DNA of 64,000 bases from assembly GCA_038207585.1 (NCBI GenBank), contig JBBQZP010000003.1, forward strand, positions 62,001 through 126,000, in the 5' to 3' direction. Position 1 is the first letter of the stretch. Each line of letters begins with the position of its first letter. The translations under genes were made by a program, and so were the position numbers. Under the pieces are notes generated by a model, which was not told the origin of the DNA, did no database searches, and saw only the letters and a list, made by a program, of their open reading frames with translations. Below, in pieces: positions 50,781 through 59,396 of the stretch. Origin of the DNA: JBBQZP01 sp038207585 (GTDB lineage Bacteria; Pseudomonadota; Alphaproteobacteria; Rhodobacterales; Rhodobacteraceae).

Positions 50781-51164
50781 TCAGACCGTGCGGTCAAGCC
50801 GGTCTTTGCTGGGTTCAAGCGAGCGTTCGGCAACCCGGATCAAGCGCGCCCAGACCGCCGAAAACGCGGTTGAATCATCATTGGCAAGGCAGGCCTGCAC
50901 ATGGTCGGCCGCTGCACCCAGACTGACCAGCCCCAGATGCGCCGACATGCGCTGCAAACGGCGCAGATGACGACCAAGGTCCGCCAGATCATGCGCCCGC
51001 ACCTTGTGCGTCAGATCAGACATGGTCAGCGCAATCTCACCCAAGGCGCGGTTTACAACCTGTTCAGCGGCGGCCCTGCCCATTTCGCGGTACATTGTCG
51101 CTATCGGTTCCGAATTCTGACAAACGTGATCATGCGGTCGAAGGACCGCTATTTCAATATTCAT
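50781..51164 (-). CDS. Hypothetical helical protein (Hpt-like size)
   Basis: 127 aa from ATG 51164, with GGAG 9 bases upstream; ATG 51179 is also in frame. It is mostly helical: REMGRAAAEQVVNRALGEIA, LTHKVRAHDLADLGRHLRRL and SLGAAADHVQACLANDD. The size and helix pattern resemble Hpt-type four-helix bundles, but the phosphorylated His motif is not certain (a possible HDLADLGRHLRRLQ). Function unknown. It is divergent from the carbonic anhydrase gene. Confidence 0.65.
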   Translation of the reverse strand: MNIEIAVLRPHDHVCQNSEPIATMYREMGRAAAEQVVNRALGEIALTMSDLTHKVRAHDLADLGRHLRRLQRMSAHLGLVSLGAAADHVQACLANDDSTAFSAVWARLIRVAERSLEPSKDRLDRTV

Positions 51165-51298
51165 GACACCCAACTCCATTCAACACCCGTGCCCAGATTG
51201 CGCCCGCTTGTTGAAGAAAAGGTTGCCACGCGCGGAAGAAAACGCTCGAATTCTTCCTATTGCGGGCCTACCAAGGGCTGACAGAAAAAGGACGCAAC

Positions 51299-51949
51299 AT
51301 GCAATTGGCACGCCCGCTGCCCAGCTATCTGATCCAGCGTTTTCAGGGCTGGCGCGCCACAACCTATCAGGACAACAAGGCCTGGTATCGTAGACTTGCC
51401 GAAAGCGGCCAGCATCCGCGCGCGATGGTGATTTCGTGCTGCGACAGCCGCGTGCATGTGACGTCGATCTTTGGTGCGGATGAGGGCGAGTTCTTCATTC
51501 ACCGCAATGTCGCCAATCTGGTGCCGCCCTATAACCCCGATGGGGAATATCATGGCACCTCGGCGGCGGTCGAATATGCGGTGACGGCGCTGAAGGTGGC
51601 GCATGTGGTGGTGCTGGGCCATTCCAACTGCGGCGGTGTCAAGGGATGCCACGACATGTGTTCAGGCCATGCACCCGAACTGGAGCAGAAATCAAGTTTC
51701 GTCGGCCGCTGGATGGATATCCTGCGCCCCGGTTTTGACAGGGTGGAAGCGATGGGTGACACGCCGGACCGGCTGCGCGCGCTGGAAAAAGAGGCGGTTC
51801 TGGTCAGCTTGGAGAACCTGATGACGTTTCCCTTTGTGCAAGAGGCGGTCAAGGACGACTGGCTGACGCTGCACGGGTTGTGGACCAACACCGGCGCGGG
51901 CGAGTTGGAGCAGTTCGACCCGGCGCAGGGTGGCTTCGTGGCGGTTTAG
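51299..51949 (+). CDS. Beta-class carbonic anhydrase
   Basis: 216 aa. Zinc ligands are in SCCDSRV (Cys, Asp/Arg dyad) and GHSNCGGVKG (His, Cys). IHRNVANLVPPY is also conserved. It hydrates CO2 to bicarbonate reversibly in the cytoplasm. ATG 51299 follows AAAAAGGACG. Confidence 0.94.
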   Translation: MQLARPLPSYLIQRFQGWRATTYQDNKAWYRRLAESGQHPRAMVISCCDSRVHVTSIFGADEGEFFIHRNVANLVPPYNPDGEYHGTSAAVEYAVTALKVAHVVVLGHSNCGGVKGCHDMCSGHAPELEQKSSFVGRWMDILRPGFDRVEAMGDTPDRLRALEKEAVLVSLENLMTFPFVQEAVKDDWLTLHGLWTNTGAGELEQFDPAQGGFVAV

Positions 51950-51956
51950 GCGGGGT

Positions 51957-51985
51957 CCGGATGGCAGCGCGGGGCCGCCATCCGG
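51957..51985. terminator. Bidirectional terminator-like hairpin
   Basis: CCGGATGGC (51957-51965) pairs perfectly with GCCATCCGG (51977-51985) over 11 bases and is followed by TTTGG. It lies between the convergent carbonic anhydrase and DUF4139 genes. Confidence 0.6.
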
Positions 51986-52001
51986 TTTGGTGCGGGGGTC
52001 T

Positions 52002-53636
52002 TTATTGCAGCACCTGCCCCTCGGGCCATGACAGGGTGTGGGTCAGCGTGATCTTCGCCGTAGCCTTCGGCGCCACTTCGATATCCCAGGCCAGCACGCC
52101 GCGCTTGCCATCAACATCGGTTTCACTTGGCTGTGGTGTTGCCTGCCAGGTGATCTGCAGGTCTTCCTGTTCGGAATAGGGCACCTGATCCAACACCCGC
52201 ACCGGCCAGTTTTTGTCAGTCAGGTTTTCGACCTGCAACACTGCGGTTTCCTCGGTCTGCGTCGATTTACTGAACACCCCCCGATCGCCCGTCGCCCGTG
52301 TCGGCATTTCGCGCTTCAGCCGCAGCCCGCGGATCGCGCCGAAGGAAAGATCGGTCTTGTCGCCCGGCGTCAGGCCGTTGAAACCGACCTGCCCGATCAA
52401 CACCCCGTCGCGTGACAGCATGGCCATGCCCGGCAGCAGAATTTCGGGTGAGGTGTTGGTGAAATGGGCGTTCATGAAAGCGGTCTGGTCATAGCGCGGC
52501 ACGGCGTAGGCCATCACCTCGGGTGCCAGACCAATTTCATCCAGTTCCAGCCGAAGTTGGTCGTTCGCCGACAGGATGCTGACCGGGCTGGGATAGGAGT
52601 AGATCACCGTTTCACCGTTGAAGGCGGCTTGCATGGGCGCGTAGTCGGCAACTGGCGCCGGTTCCTCGGCCATCATCACGGGCGCAGCGCCTGCTGGCGC
52701 CGAGAGTCTGAGCCGGTTCAGATCTTCCGCGGGAACGTCCGGCGCGATCGAACGCAGATCGGGCCAAAGGGTGCTGGGCGTGGAATTCTCGCCCAGCGGC
52801 GCGGTTGAAAGGGTCAGTGCCACGTCAGACCAGTCTTCACCGCTGCTCTGGCTGACCAACACCCCGCGATGGATCGACAGGGCGGCGGGTTCGGTCACAA
52901 GGTTCATATCGTAAACCGGCGACCACGAGGCAGAGTTGGAATAGCTGATCACAGTCATGCTGACCTCGCCATCCTGCGGCACATTCACCGCAACCGACAG
53001 GGCCGCGTATTGCGCATCGGGGCGGGCAAGGGCGTCAAAGGCGGCGCGGGCTTTTTCCAGCGCCTCAAGCGATTTCGTCAGCGCCTTTTGCGCGGGCTGG
53101 CGGTCTTTGCTGGCGGCAAGGATGGTCTGGTTGGCGGCCAGAACTTCATCCCCGACCATTTGCGCCACAGACCGCAGGGTCTCGGTGGATGAAGCATCCA
53201 GCGTGCCATCCCCGCTGACCATCCGGGTCAGAAACCCGATCCGCGCCTGAGCGGCATTTTCGCGCGCGGCAATCGCATCGACGGCGGCTTGTGCATCCTG
53301 TGCGGCGACCTCCTGCCGTTCAACCTCGGCCTTGGCGTCGGCGCGGGCGGGCGACAAGGGTTCCTCGCGCGGCGGCAGTCGGTCACGGCGCAGCGACCAT
53401 GCGCCAGTCTGCATGCCATTCGCAGGTTCCATCCGCAGGAATTCAGCGGGGGTTTCGGTAGGCAGGTCGGTGATCAGCAGATCATGCGCGCCTTTGGGGG
53501 CGGTAAAGGTGATCGTGCGCGTCACCTCGGCTCCTTGGGCATAAATCGTTACCGCCGTCACATGGCTGGTTGCAGTAATCGTATCGGCAAAAGCGAGACT
53601 TGGGAAAAAGGCCGCAGTCAGAAGGAAATGGCGCAT
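52002..53636 (-). CDS. DUF4139 (mucoidy inhibitor MuiA-like) family protein, exported
   Basis: 544 aa. A signal peptide (about residues 1-17, AAFFPSLAFA) is followed by an N-terminal DUF4140-like domain (VTAVTIYAQGAEVTRTITFT), a coiled coil (about residues 95-215), and the DUF4139 beta domain (YSNSASWSPVYDMNLVTEPA; VLVSQSSGEDWSDVALTLST). A Pro/Ala-rich insert lies around residues 305-335. The family's activity is unknown. The frame is open to 53789, but ATG 53636 begins the signal. Confidence 0.85.
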   Translation of the reverse strand: MRHFLLTAAFFPSLAFADTITATSHVTAVTIYAQGAEVTRTITFTAPKGAHDLLITDLPTETPAEFLRMEPANGMQTGAWSLRRDRLPPREEPLSPARADAKAEVERQEVAAQDAQAAVDAIAARENAAQARIGFLTRMVSGDGTLDASSTETLRSVAQMVGDEVLAANQTILAASKDRQPAQKALTKSLEALEKARAAFDALARPDAQYAALSVAVNVPQDGEVSMTVISYSNSASWSPVYDMNLVTEPAALSIHRGVLVSQSSGEDWSDVALTLSTAPLGENSTPSTLWPDLRSIAPDVPAEDLNRLRLSAPAGAAPVMMAEEPAPVADYAPMQAAFNGETVIYSYPSPVSILSANDQLRLELDEIGLAPEVMAYAVPRYDQTAFMNAHFTNTSPEILLPGMAMLSRDGVLIGQVGFNGLTPGDKTDLSFGAIRGLRLKREMPTRATGDRGVFSKSTQTEETAVLQVENLTDKNWPVRVLDQVPYSEQEDLQITWQATPQPSETDVDGKRGVLAWDIEVAPKATAKITLTHTLSWPEGQVLQ

Positions 53637-53751
53637 GGGGTCGCTCCGGTTCGGGTTGCTGTCCAAAGTTTGACGCAAGCCGAACGGGATTACTTGGGGA
53701 AATACTCCAAGGCGCGTTGATTTTTTCTGAGCTGCCCGGTTGGCGGAAAAA

Positions 53752-53904
53752 TTATCGCCGCAAATAGCCGAGCTCGCGCGCGAATGCACTGGCCAATTCT
53801 TCGCGCGTCAGTCTGGCGCGGGGCGTCCGCCGCGCGGCTTGATTCCGGGCAGCGCGGTCAAGGATTGTCCAGAAAAAAGGCACGCTCCGAAGGATAATCG
53901 CCAT
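53752..53904 (-). CDS. Small protein of 50 aa (unrecognised family)
   Basis: ATG 53904 has GAGGAAAG 3-8 bases upstream. The protein begins MAIILRSVPFFWTILDRA, continues with an Arg-rich middle (ARRTPRARLTREELA) and ends FARELGYLRR. Codon use is GC-biased like the neighbours. It is too short for many gene callers. It lies between the asd terminator and the DUF4139 gene on the same strand. Function unknown. Confidence 0.62.
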   Translation of the reverse strand: MAIILRSVPFFWTILDRAARNQAARRTPRARLTREELASAFARELGYLRR

Positions 53905-53976
53905 GGTCTTTCCTCTTCTTTAGCCACCCGTAAAGGGAACGGTGCAATTTGAGTGAAAGTTTCAGACGGCGCGCAG

Positions 53977-54012
53977 AAAAAATAGTGAGGCGGGATTTCA
54001 GGCCCACCTCAC
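53977..54012 (-). terminator. Intrinsic terminator of asd
   Basis: On the minus strand GTGAGGTGGG pairs with CCCGCCTCAC (one bulge) over an 8-base loop, and TATTTTTTC follows at once. It begins 8 bases after the asd stop. It is the clearest rho-independent terminator in the window. Confidence 0.85.
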
Positions 54013-54019
54013 CGTAATT

Positions 54020-55042
54020 TCAGCCCTTTTTCAGGCAGCGGTTGCCCAGCACTTCCGCAATCTGCACTGCGTTCAGCGCGGCACCTTTGCGCAGGTTGTC
54101 GCTGACCACCCAAAGGTTGATGCCATTGTCGATCGTGCTGTCCTGCCGAATACGGCTGACATAGGTGGCAAAATCGCCCACACATTCGATGGGCGTGATA
54201 TACCCGCCGTCTTCGCGCTTATCGACGACCATCACACCCGGTGCCTCACGCAGGATATCGCGAGCCTCGTGTTCATCGAGGAAGTCTTCAAACTCGATAT
54301 TGATCGATTCCGAATGACCGACGAAAACCGGAACACGCACGCAGGTGGCCGTAACCTTGATCGATTTGTCGAGAATTTTCTTGGTCTCGGCGACCATCTT
54401 CCATTCTTCCTTGGTCGATCCGTCGTCCAGAAACACGTCGATATGCGGGATCACATTGAAGGCGATCTGCTTGGTGAATTTCCGTGGCGGTTTGTGATCG
54501 GTGGGGTTGTAGATCGACTTGGTCTGATCCCACAACTCGTCAATGCCTTCCTTGCCGGCACCCGACACGGATTGATAGGTCGACACCACCACCCGATTGA
54601 TCCGCGCGCGGTCGTGCAGGGGTTTCAGGGCCACAACCATTTGTGCTGTCGAACAATTCGGGTTCGCAATGATCATCTTGTTCTTGTACTGATCCACCGC
54701 CTCGGGGTTCACTTCGGGCACCACCAGCGGGATCGCGGGGTCATACCGGTAAAGCGACGAATTGTCGATCACGACACAACCCGCCGCCGTGGCGCGGGGC
54801 GCGTAAATCTTGGTTGCATCAGACCCGATAGCAAACAAAGCGATATCCCAGCCGGTGAAATCAAACGCCTCAAGGTCTTTTGTCTTCAGGGTCTTGTCGC
54901 CAAAGCTGATCTCTGTGCCCAGCGATTTGCGCGAGGCAAGCGCCACGATCTCATCCACGGGAAACTCGCGCTCGGCGAGGATGTTCAGCATTTCGCGGCC
55001 CACGTTGCCCGTGGCACCCGCGACGACGACTTTATAGCCCAT
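54020..55042 (-). CDS. asd: Aspartate-semialdehyde dehydrogenase
   Basis: 340 aa from ATG 55042; the frame is open to 55192. VVVAGATGNVGREMLNIL is the NADP-binding loop, IIANPNCSTAQMVVAL holds the catalytic Cys, and CVRVPVFVGHSESINIEF is a further family site with the active-site His. It makes aspartate semialdehyde for Lys, Met, Thr and diaminopimelate. CGGGGGAA precedes the ATG. Confidence 0.96.
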   Translation of the reverse strand: MGYKVVVAGATGNVGREMLNILAEREFPVDEIVALASRKSLGTEISFGDKTLKTKDLEAFDFTGWDIALFAIGSDATKIYAPRATAAGCVVIDNSSLYRYDPAIPLVVPEVNPEAVDQYKNKMIIANPNCSTAQMVVALKPLHDRARINRVVVSTYQSVSGAGKEGIDELWDQTKSIYNPTDHKPPRKFTKQIAFNVIPHIDVFLDDGSTKEEWKMVAETKKILDKSIKVTATCVRVPVFVGHSESINIEFEDFLDEHEARDILREAPGVMVVDKREDGGYITPIECVGDFATYVSRIRQDSTIDNGINLWVVSDNLRKGAALNAVQIAEVLGNRCLKKG

Positions 55043-55082
55043 CGGGGGAAAACTCCTTGGTCTGTCGGATTGACGGCTTCCC

Positions 55083-56207
55083 TTAGCGCAACGGCGCGCG
55101 CTGCGAAAGGGCCTCGCCAAGTTTGGCGGCAAAGGCGGGCAGATCGGCCATCGGGGGCAAATCGGTGAAGCGCGGGTAATAGACCAGATCAAGCCACGTC
55201 AGGAACGCCGCGCGCAGGAGGGCGTCATAGTGCAGCGCCTCGGGGTCGGCGAATATGGCGTCAAGCGCGGTCTGGCTATCGGCGGGGGTGGTCAACCCCG
55301 GAAGCGCGAAAAACGCACGGCCCAGCGTGACCACCGGCTTGTCATGGAAAAACGCCTGCAGCCCCATCGAGGAATTGAGCGTGACGACGCCCTGTGACGC
55401 CGCGAGTTGCGCGAAACTATCGGTGTCATTGTCGATGATGATGCGCCCCGTGGCCTTTAGCGGATCAAGCAACGCGCCCAGCGGCGTTCTGGCGCTGGGG
55501 TGTTCCTTCAGGCGCAGGTGCCAGCCTTGGGGCAGGTGATGTGCCGCCGTGGCGAGGGCTTGCAAGAACCCCGCCATGCCCCCGGTCCATCCGGCGAACA
55601 AGGTTACCTGACTGTCGGTCGGCACCTGAAGCGGGCAAAACATGAACGGCGTATCCGGCAAGGCCCCCGCCCCCTGCCCCACATCGGCACGACGCGAGGC
55701 GCGCGCGGTCAACCCTGCACCAAGGCTGCGCCAATCGTGGGCTTGGCGCGCGGGGTCTGCGGCCATCCAGTCACGGTAAAACTGCGGGTCCCGGGGCACC
55801 GAGCTTTCAGCGTTCACGCCTTTTGGGTCAAGCGTGATGCGGCCCGGAAAGGGGGCGAGTTCGGCGTGAAGCGTGGCAGCACCTGCATCCCGCGCGCCTG
55901 CAAGATAGGCCATGCGGGTGCCGGTGAGGCCATTCCAAGCCACAGCGACATGGTCAGGGTAGGCGGTGAAATGCTGCCGCGCCCAGTTGTATTGCCCGCG
56001 CAGAAGCCGGGCTTTCAGCCAGCGCATCAGGGCGGTTTTCGGTTGGCGTTTGGCGCGGGCAAGGGCCGCTGCGGCGCGATCCGCCGTTTCGGGAAAATCG
56101 GTGAAGCTGAGCGGCACCGCCGCAAGTCTGCGCCCGCCGCCGATCTGCGACAGGGCGGCAAAGACCGCCTCCTTACGGTCGTTGTATTCGGCGGGGTAGA
56201 CGATCAT
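55083..56207 (-). CDS. Capsular polysaccharide biosynthesis/export family protein (Capsule_synth type)
   Basis: 374 aa. VAVAWNGLTGTRMAYLAGAR and HAELAPFPGRITLDPKGVNA, then LRLKEHPSARTPLG and GVVTLNSSMGLQAFFHDKPV resemble the KpsC/KpsS-type Capsule_synth domain, where some members are Kdo transferases. No signal peptide. No other capsule gene is nearby, so the substrate is uncertain. It lies 40 bp upstream of asd on the same strand. Confidence 0.75.
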   Translation of the reverse strand: MIVYPAEYNDRKEAVFAALSQIGGGRRLAAVPLSFTDFPETADRAAAALARAKRQPKTALMRWLKARLLRGQYNWARQHFTAYPDHVAVAWNGLTGTRMAYLAGARDAGAATLHAELAPFPGRITLDPKGVNAESSVPRDPQFYRDWMAADPARQAHDWRSLGAGLTARASRRADVGQGAGALPDTPFMFCPLQVPTDSQVTLFAGWTGGMAGFLQALATAAHHLPQGWHLRLKEHPSARTPLGALLDPLKATGRIIIDNDTDSFAQLAASQGVVTLNSSMGLQAFFHDKPVVTLGRAFFALPGLTTPADSQTALDAIFADPEALHYDALLRAAFLTWLDLVYYPRFTDLPPMADLPAFAAKLGEALSQRAPLR

Positions 56208-56230
56208 GCGCGCTTTTCATTCCGGGATGG

Positions 56231-56285
56231 CACCCTGCATTGGGTGCGGATGCCTTCGGCGAGGATATTTATATCAAAATGAAAG
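56231..56285 (+). repeat. Hairpin plus dispersed ATATTT/AAAATGAA element
   Basis: GCACCC/GGGTGC (56231-56248) is followed by GAGGATATTTATA and TCAAAATGAAAG (56261-56285), between the capsule-type and MFS genes. Same composite pattern as at 48446. Confidence 0.6.
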
Positions 56286-56303
56286 CGAAAGGGACGATTA
56301 AGG

Positions 56304-57539
56304 TCAGGCGGGTTGGGCTGACCATGGCCGCTCGCGGATGGGCAGGTGGATCAGGGCCGAGAACGCCCCCACGCCGACGCCGACCCACCAGACCACCGTG
56401 TATCCACCAGTAAGATCATACATCCGCCCGCCCAGCCAGACGCCAAGGAACGAGCCAAGCTGGTGGCTGAGGAACACAAAGCCGTAAAGCGTGCCCATGT
56501 AACGCAGCCCGTAGATATGCGCGACGAGGCCTGAAGTCAGCGGCACCGTGGCAAGCCAGAGCGACCCCATGCAAACCGAAAAGAGCATGACCGTAAGCGG
56601 CGTCATCGGGGCCATGATGAAGGCGGCGGCGATCACGGTGCGGGCGACATAGATGCCCGCAAGCAGGTATTTCTTGGAATACCGCTTGCCGAGCCAGCCT
56701 GCCGTGATGGTGCCCGCGATATTGGCCAGCCCGATGATCGAAATCGCCGCAGCCCCCAGCGCCGATGTGGTGGTGATGCCCAGTGCTGCCAGCGGGCTGG
56801 TGGGCGAAATCGGCCCGCACATCTCGGTCACGAAGGCGGGGAAATGTGCGGTGATGAAGGCAAGCTGATAGCCGCAGGAAAAGAACCCCACGAAGATCAT
56901 CATGTAGGACGGGTCGCGGAAGGCACGTTTGAGAACGGTGCCGAGCGATTCCTCCAACTCGGCCTTGGTGGCGACGGTGGGCGAGCGCAGGAACGGCAGC
57001 GCGAAAAGGGTGGTCAGCACGATGGCGGCAAAGATTACGAACACTGTCTGCCAAGGGAAATAGGCCAGCAATCCTTCGGCCAATGGCGGGCCGAAGACCT
57101 GCCCGGCAGATCCTGCGGCGGTCGCAATGCCAAGGGCCAGACTCCGGTTCTCGGCACTGCTGGCGCGGCCGACGATGGCAAGGATCACGCCAAAGCCGGT
57201 GCCCGCGATTCCAAAGCCCACAAGGATTTCCAGCAGGTGATGCTGCCCCGGCGTCACCGCAAAGCTGGAGAGCACCAACCCGCCAGCATAGCAAAGCGCG
57301 CCTGCAATGATCGCCCGCCTGTCGCCAAACCGCTCGGCAATCGCGCCGAATATGGGCTGACCGATGCCCCAGGCAAGGTTCTGGATCGCAATCGCCATGG
57401 AAAACGCCGACCGGGGCCAGCCGAATTCGGACGCGATGGGTATCTGGAAAATGCCGAAACTGGCGCGGACCGAAAAGCCGATCATCAGGATCACGCAACC
57501 CGCGATCAGGACGGGGGTGATGAGGGGCGATTTGGTCAT
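56304..57539 (-). CDS. MFS transporter
   Basis: 411 aa with about twelve transmembrane helices. FQIPIASEFGWPRSAFSMAI and the loop after helix 2 (FGAIAERFGDRRAI) show the major-facilitator pattern of the monocarboxylate/oxalate-type branch. It is an inner-membrane proton-linked transporter; substrate unknown. It is divergent from the alpha-glucosidase gene, with an ATTGTG-N5-CACAAT palindrome in between. Confidence 0.88.
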   Translation of the reverse strand: MTKSPLITPVLIAGCVILMIGFSVRASFGIFQIPIASEFGWPRSAFSMAIAIQNLAWGIGQPIFGAIAERFGDRRAIIAGALCYAGGLVLSSFAVTPGQHHLLEILVGFGIAGTGFGVILAIVGRASSAENRSLALGIATAAGSAGQVFGPPLAEGLLAYFPWQTVFVIFAAIVLTTLFALPFLRSPTVATKAELEESLGTVLKRAFRDPSYMMIFVGFFSCGYQLAFITAHFPAFVTEMCGPISPTSPLAALGITTTSALGAAAISIIGLANIAGTITAGWLGKRYSKKYLLAGIYVARTVIAAAFIMAPMTPLTVMLFSVCMGSLWLATVPLTSGLVAHIYGLRYMGTLYGFVFLSHQLGSFLGVWLGGRMYDLTGGYTVVWWVGVGVGAFSALIHLPIRERPWSAQPA

Positions 57540-57598
57540 GTGGCTGCTCCGACAGATGGCGGACGGTGCGCCCGAGGTGGCGGGGCGTCAATCGACAT

Positions 57599-57615
57599 AT
57601 TGTGACGGGCACAAT
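57599..57615. promoter_or_regulatory. Operator-like palindrome between MFS and GH13 genes
   Basis: ATTGTG (57599-57604) and CACAAT (57610-57615) form a perfect inverted repeat with a 5-base spacer, 60 bases before the MFS start and 94 before the GH13 start. No regulator gene is adjacent. Confidence 0.45.
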
Positions 57616-57708
57616 CAGGGGTTTTGATTTTCGCCCGGCCATGCGTTTCGCCCCTGTTTCCCGGGGACACCGATTGCTAAGGTTCCGAAACTCAGGATGG
57701 AGGCGGGC

Positions 57709-59292
57709 ATGAGCGAGTGGTGGCGCGGATCGGTGACCTATCAGGTTTATCCCCGGTCGTTTCAGGACAGTGACGGCGACGGGATCGGCGATTTGCGGGG
57801 CATCACGGCGCGGCTCGACTATATCGCGGGGCTTGGGGTCGATGCGGTCTGGCTGTCGCCCGTGTTCACCAGCCCGATGGCCGACATGGGCTATGATGTA
57901 TCGGATTACATCGACATTGACCCGTTGTTCGGCAGCCTTGCGGATTTTGATGCGATGGTGGCGCGGGCGCATGCGCTGGGGCTGAAGGTGATAGTCGATC
58001 AGGTGCTGAGCCATTCGTCATCCGCCCATCCGTTCTTTGTGGAAAGCCGCAAGGATCGCAACAATCCCAAGGCTGACTGGTATGTGTGGGCCGACCCCAA
58101 GCCCGACGGCGCGCCACCGTCGAACTGGCTTTCGGTCTTTGGCGGGTCGGCGTGGGAATGGGACAGCCGTCGCCGTCAGTATTATCTGCACAATTTCCTG
58201 ACCAGCCAGCCCGATTTCAACTTTCACAACACAGACGTGCAGGACTGGCTGCTGGGCACCATGCGCTTCTGGCTTGAACGCGGGGTTGACGGGTTCCGCC
58301 TTGATACGGTGAACTTCTATTTCCACGACCAGCGCTTGCGCAACAACGGGCCGGAACCGCGCGGTGACAACCTGCCCGCCGTGAACCCTTATGACATGCA
58401 GGACCACGAGTATTCCAAGACGCGGCCCGAAAACATCGGCTTTCTGGAAAAGATGCGCGCCCTGCATGATGAATACGACAACCGCGCGATGGTGGGCGAG
58501 GTCGGCGACAACCCGCGCCGCGCCAATGCGATCATGGCCGAATACACCAGCGGCGCGCGACTGCACATGGCTTACAGCTTTGATATGCTGGGGCCGTCGT
58601 TCACGCCCGCGCATTTCCGCAGCCGGATCGAGGGGTTCTTTGAGGCGGCCCCGGATGGCTGGCCGTGCTGGGCGTTTTCCAACCATGATGTGATCCGCCA
58701 TGCGACCCGCTGGGCGGATTTCGGCACGGCGGACGACGTGGCGCGGCTGGCCTCGGCGATGCTGCTGTCTTTCCGGGGGTCGGTGTGTCTGTATCAGGGC
58801 GAGGAGTTGGGGCAGACCGAAACCGACATCGAATTCCACGAGCTGACCGACCCGCCCGGCATCACCTTCTGGCCCGACTACAAGGGCCGTGACGGCTGTC
58901 GCACACCAATGGTGTGGGATGGCTCGCCGCAGGGCGGCTTTACCAGCGGCACTCCGTGGTTGCCGGTAAAAGCGCCGCAACTGGCGCGGAATGTGGCGGC
59001 ACAGGCCGGGGTCGAGGATTCGGTACTGGAATTCTACCGGACGATGCTGACCTTTCGGCGCGACACACCCGCGCTGCAATCGGGTGATTGCACGTTCCTT
59101 GATCTGCCTGACCCGCTCTTGGGTTTTACCCGCAAAAGCAAAGCAAGTGCGGTGACCTGCATTTTCAACCTGTCGGACAAACCGCACAGCGTGGCTGCGA
59201 CGGGCGCTCTGGTCGGGCCGATGCAGGCGGCGACGCTGCGCGCAGGCAAGCTGCTGCTGGGACCATCAGGCTTTGCCTTTGTAGCGCGCTAA
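57709..59292 (+). CDS. GH13 alpha-glucosidase-type enzyme
   Basis: 527 aa from ATG 57709, preceded by GGAGG. WWRGSVTYQVYPRSFQDSDG starts the barrel. Catalytic residues: nucleophile Asp in GFRLDTVNF, acid/base Glu in MVGEVGD, transition-state Asp in FSNHDVIR. The family cleaves alpha-1,4 or alpha-1,6 glucosyl bonds of small sugars (alpha-glucosidase, oligo-1,6-glucosidase, sucrose hydrolysis). No signal peptide, so it acts in the cytoplasm. It is convergent with the galactoside operon. Confidence 0.9.
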   Translation: MSEWWRGSVTYQVYPRSFQDSDGDGIGDLRGITARLDYIAGLGVDAVWLSPVFTSPMADMGYDVSDYIDIDPLFGSLADFDAMVARAHALGLKVIVDQVLSHSSSAHPFFVESRKDRNNPKADWYVWADPKPDGAPPSNWLSVFGGSAWEWDSRRRQYYLHNFLTSQPDFNFHNTDVQDWLLGTMRFWLERGVDGFRLDTVNFYFHDQRLRNNGPEPRGDNLPAVNPYDMQDHEYSKTRPENIGFLEKMRALHDEYDNRAMVGEVGDNPRRANAIMAEYTSGARLHMAYSFDMLGPSFTPAHFRSRIEGFFEAAPDGWPCWAFSNHDVIRHATRWADFGTADDVARLASAMLLSFRGSVCLYQGEELGQTETDIEFHELTDPPGITFWPDYKGRDGCRTPMVWDGSPQGGFTSGTPWLPVKAPQLARNVAAQAGVEDSVLEFYRTMLTFRRDTPALQSGDCTFLDLPDPLLGFTRKSKASAVTCIFNLSDKPHSVAATGALVGPMQAATLRAGKLLLGPSGFAFVAR

Positions 59293-59295
59293 AGC

Positions 59296-59332
59296 GGATT
59301 TCCTTTGATCTGATTCAGATCGAAGGAAATCC
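59296..59332. terminator. 37-bp near-perfect palindrome between convergent genes
   Basis: GGATTTCCTT-T-GATCTGA and TCAGATC-G-AAGGAAATCC pair with one mismatch. It begins 3 bases after the GH13 stop, and the opposite operon ends at 59397. Probable bidirectional terminator; palindromes of this kind recur in related genomes. Confidence 0.65.
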
Positions 59333-59396
59333 AAGACATGCAAGCCATTGGGACTGTTGCGTTTGATCTGCTGAACCCGAACAAGCGCAACACTCG

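Noticed and set aside
49240..50970. A 576-codon open frame on the plus strand opposite the M17 peptidase gene
   Set aside because: Arg/Gly/Gln-rich with no domain. The minus-strand frame has clear M17 motifs.
56416..58014. A 532-codon minus frame across the MFS gene and the GH13 start
   Set aside because: It runs through two real genes in the wrong frame and reads as Arg/His-rich sequence.
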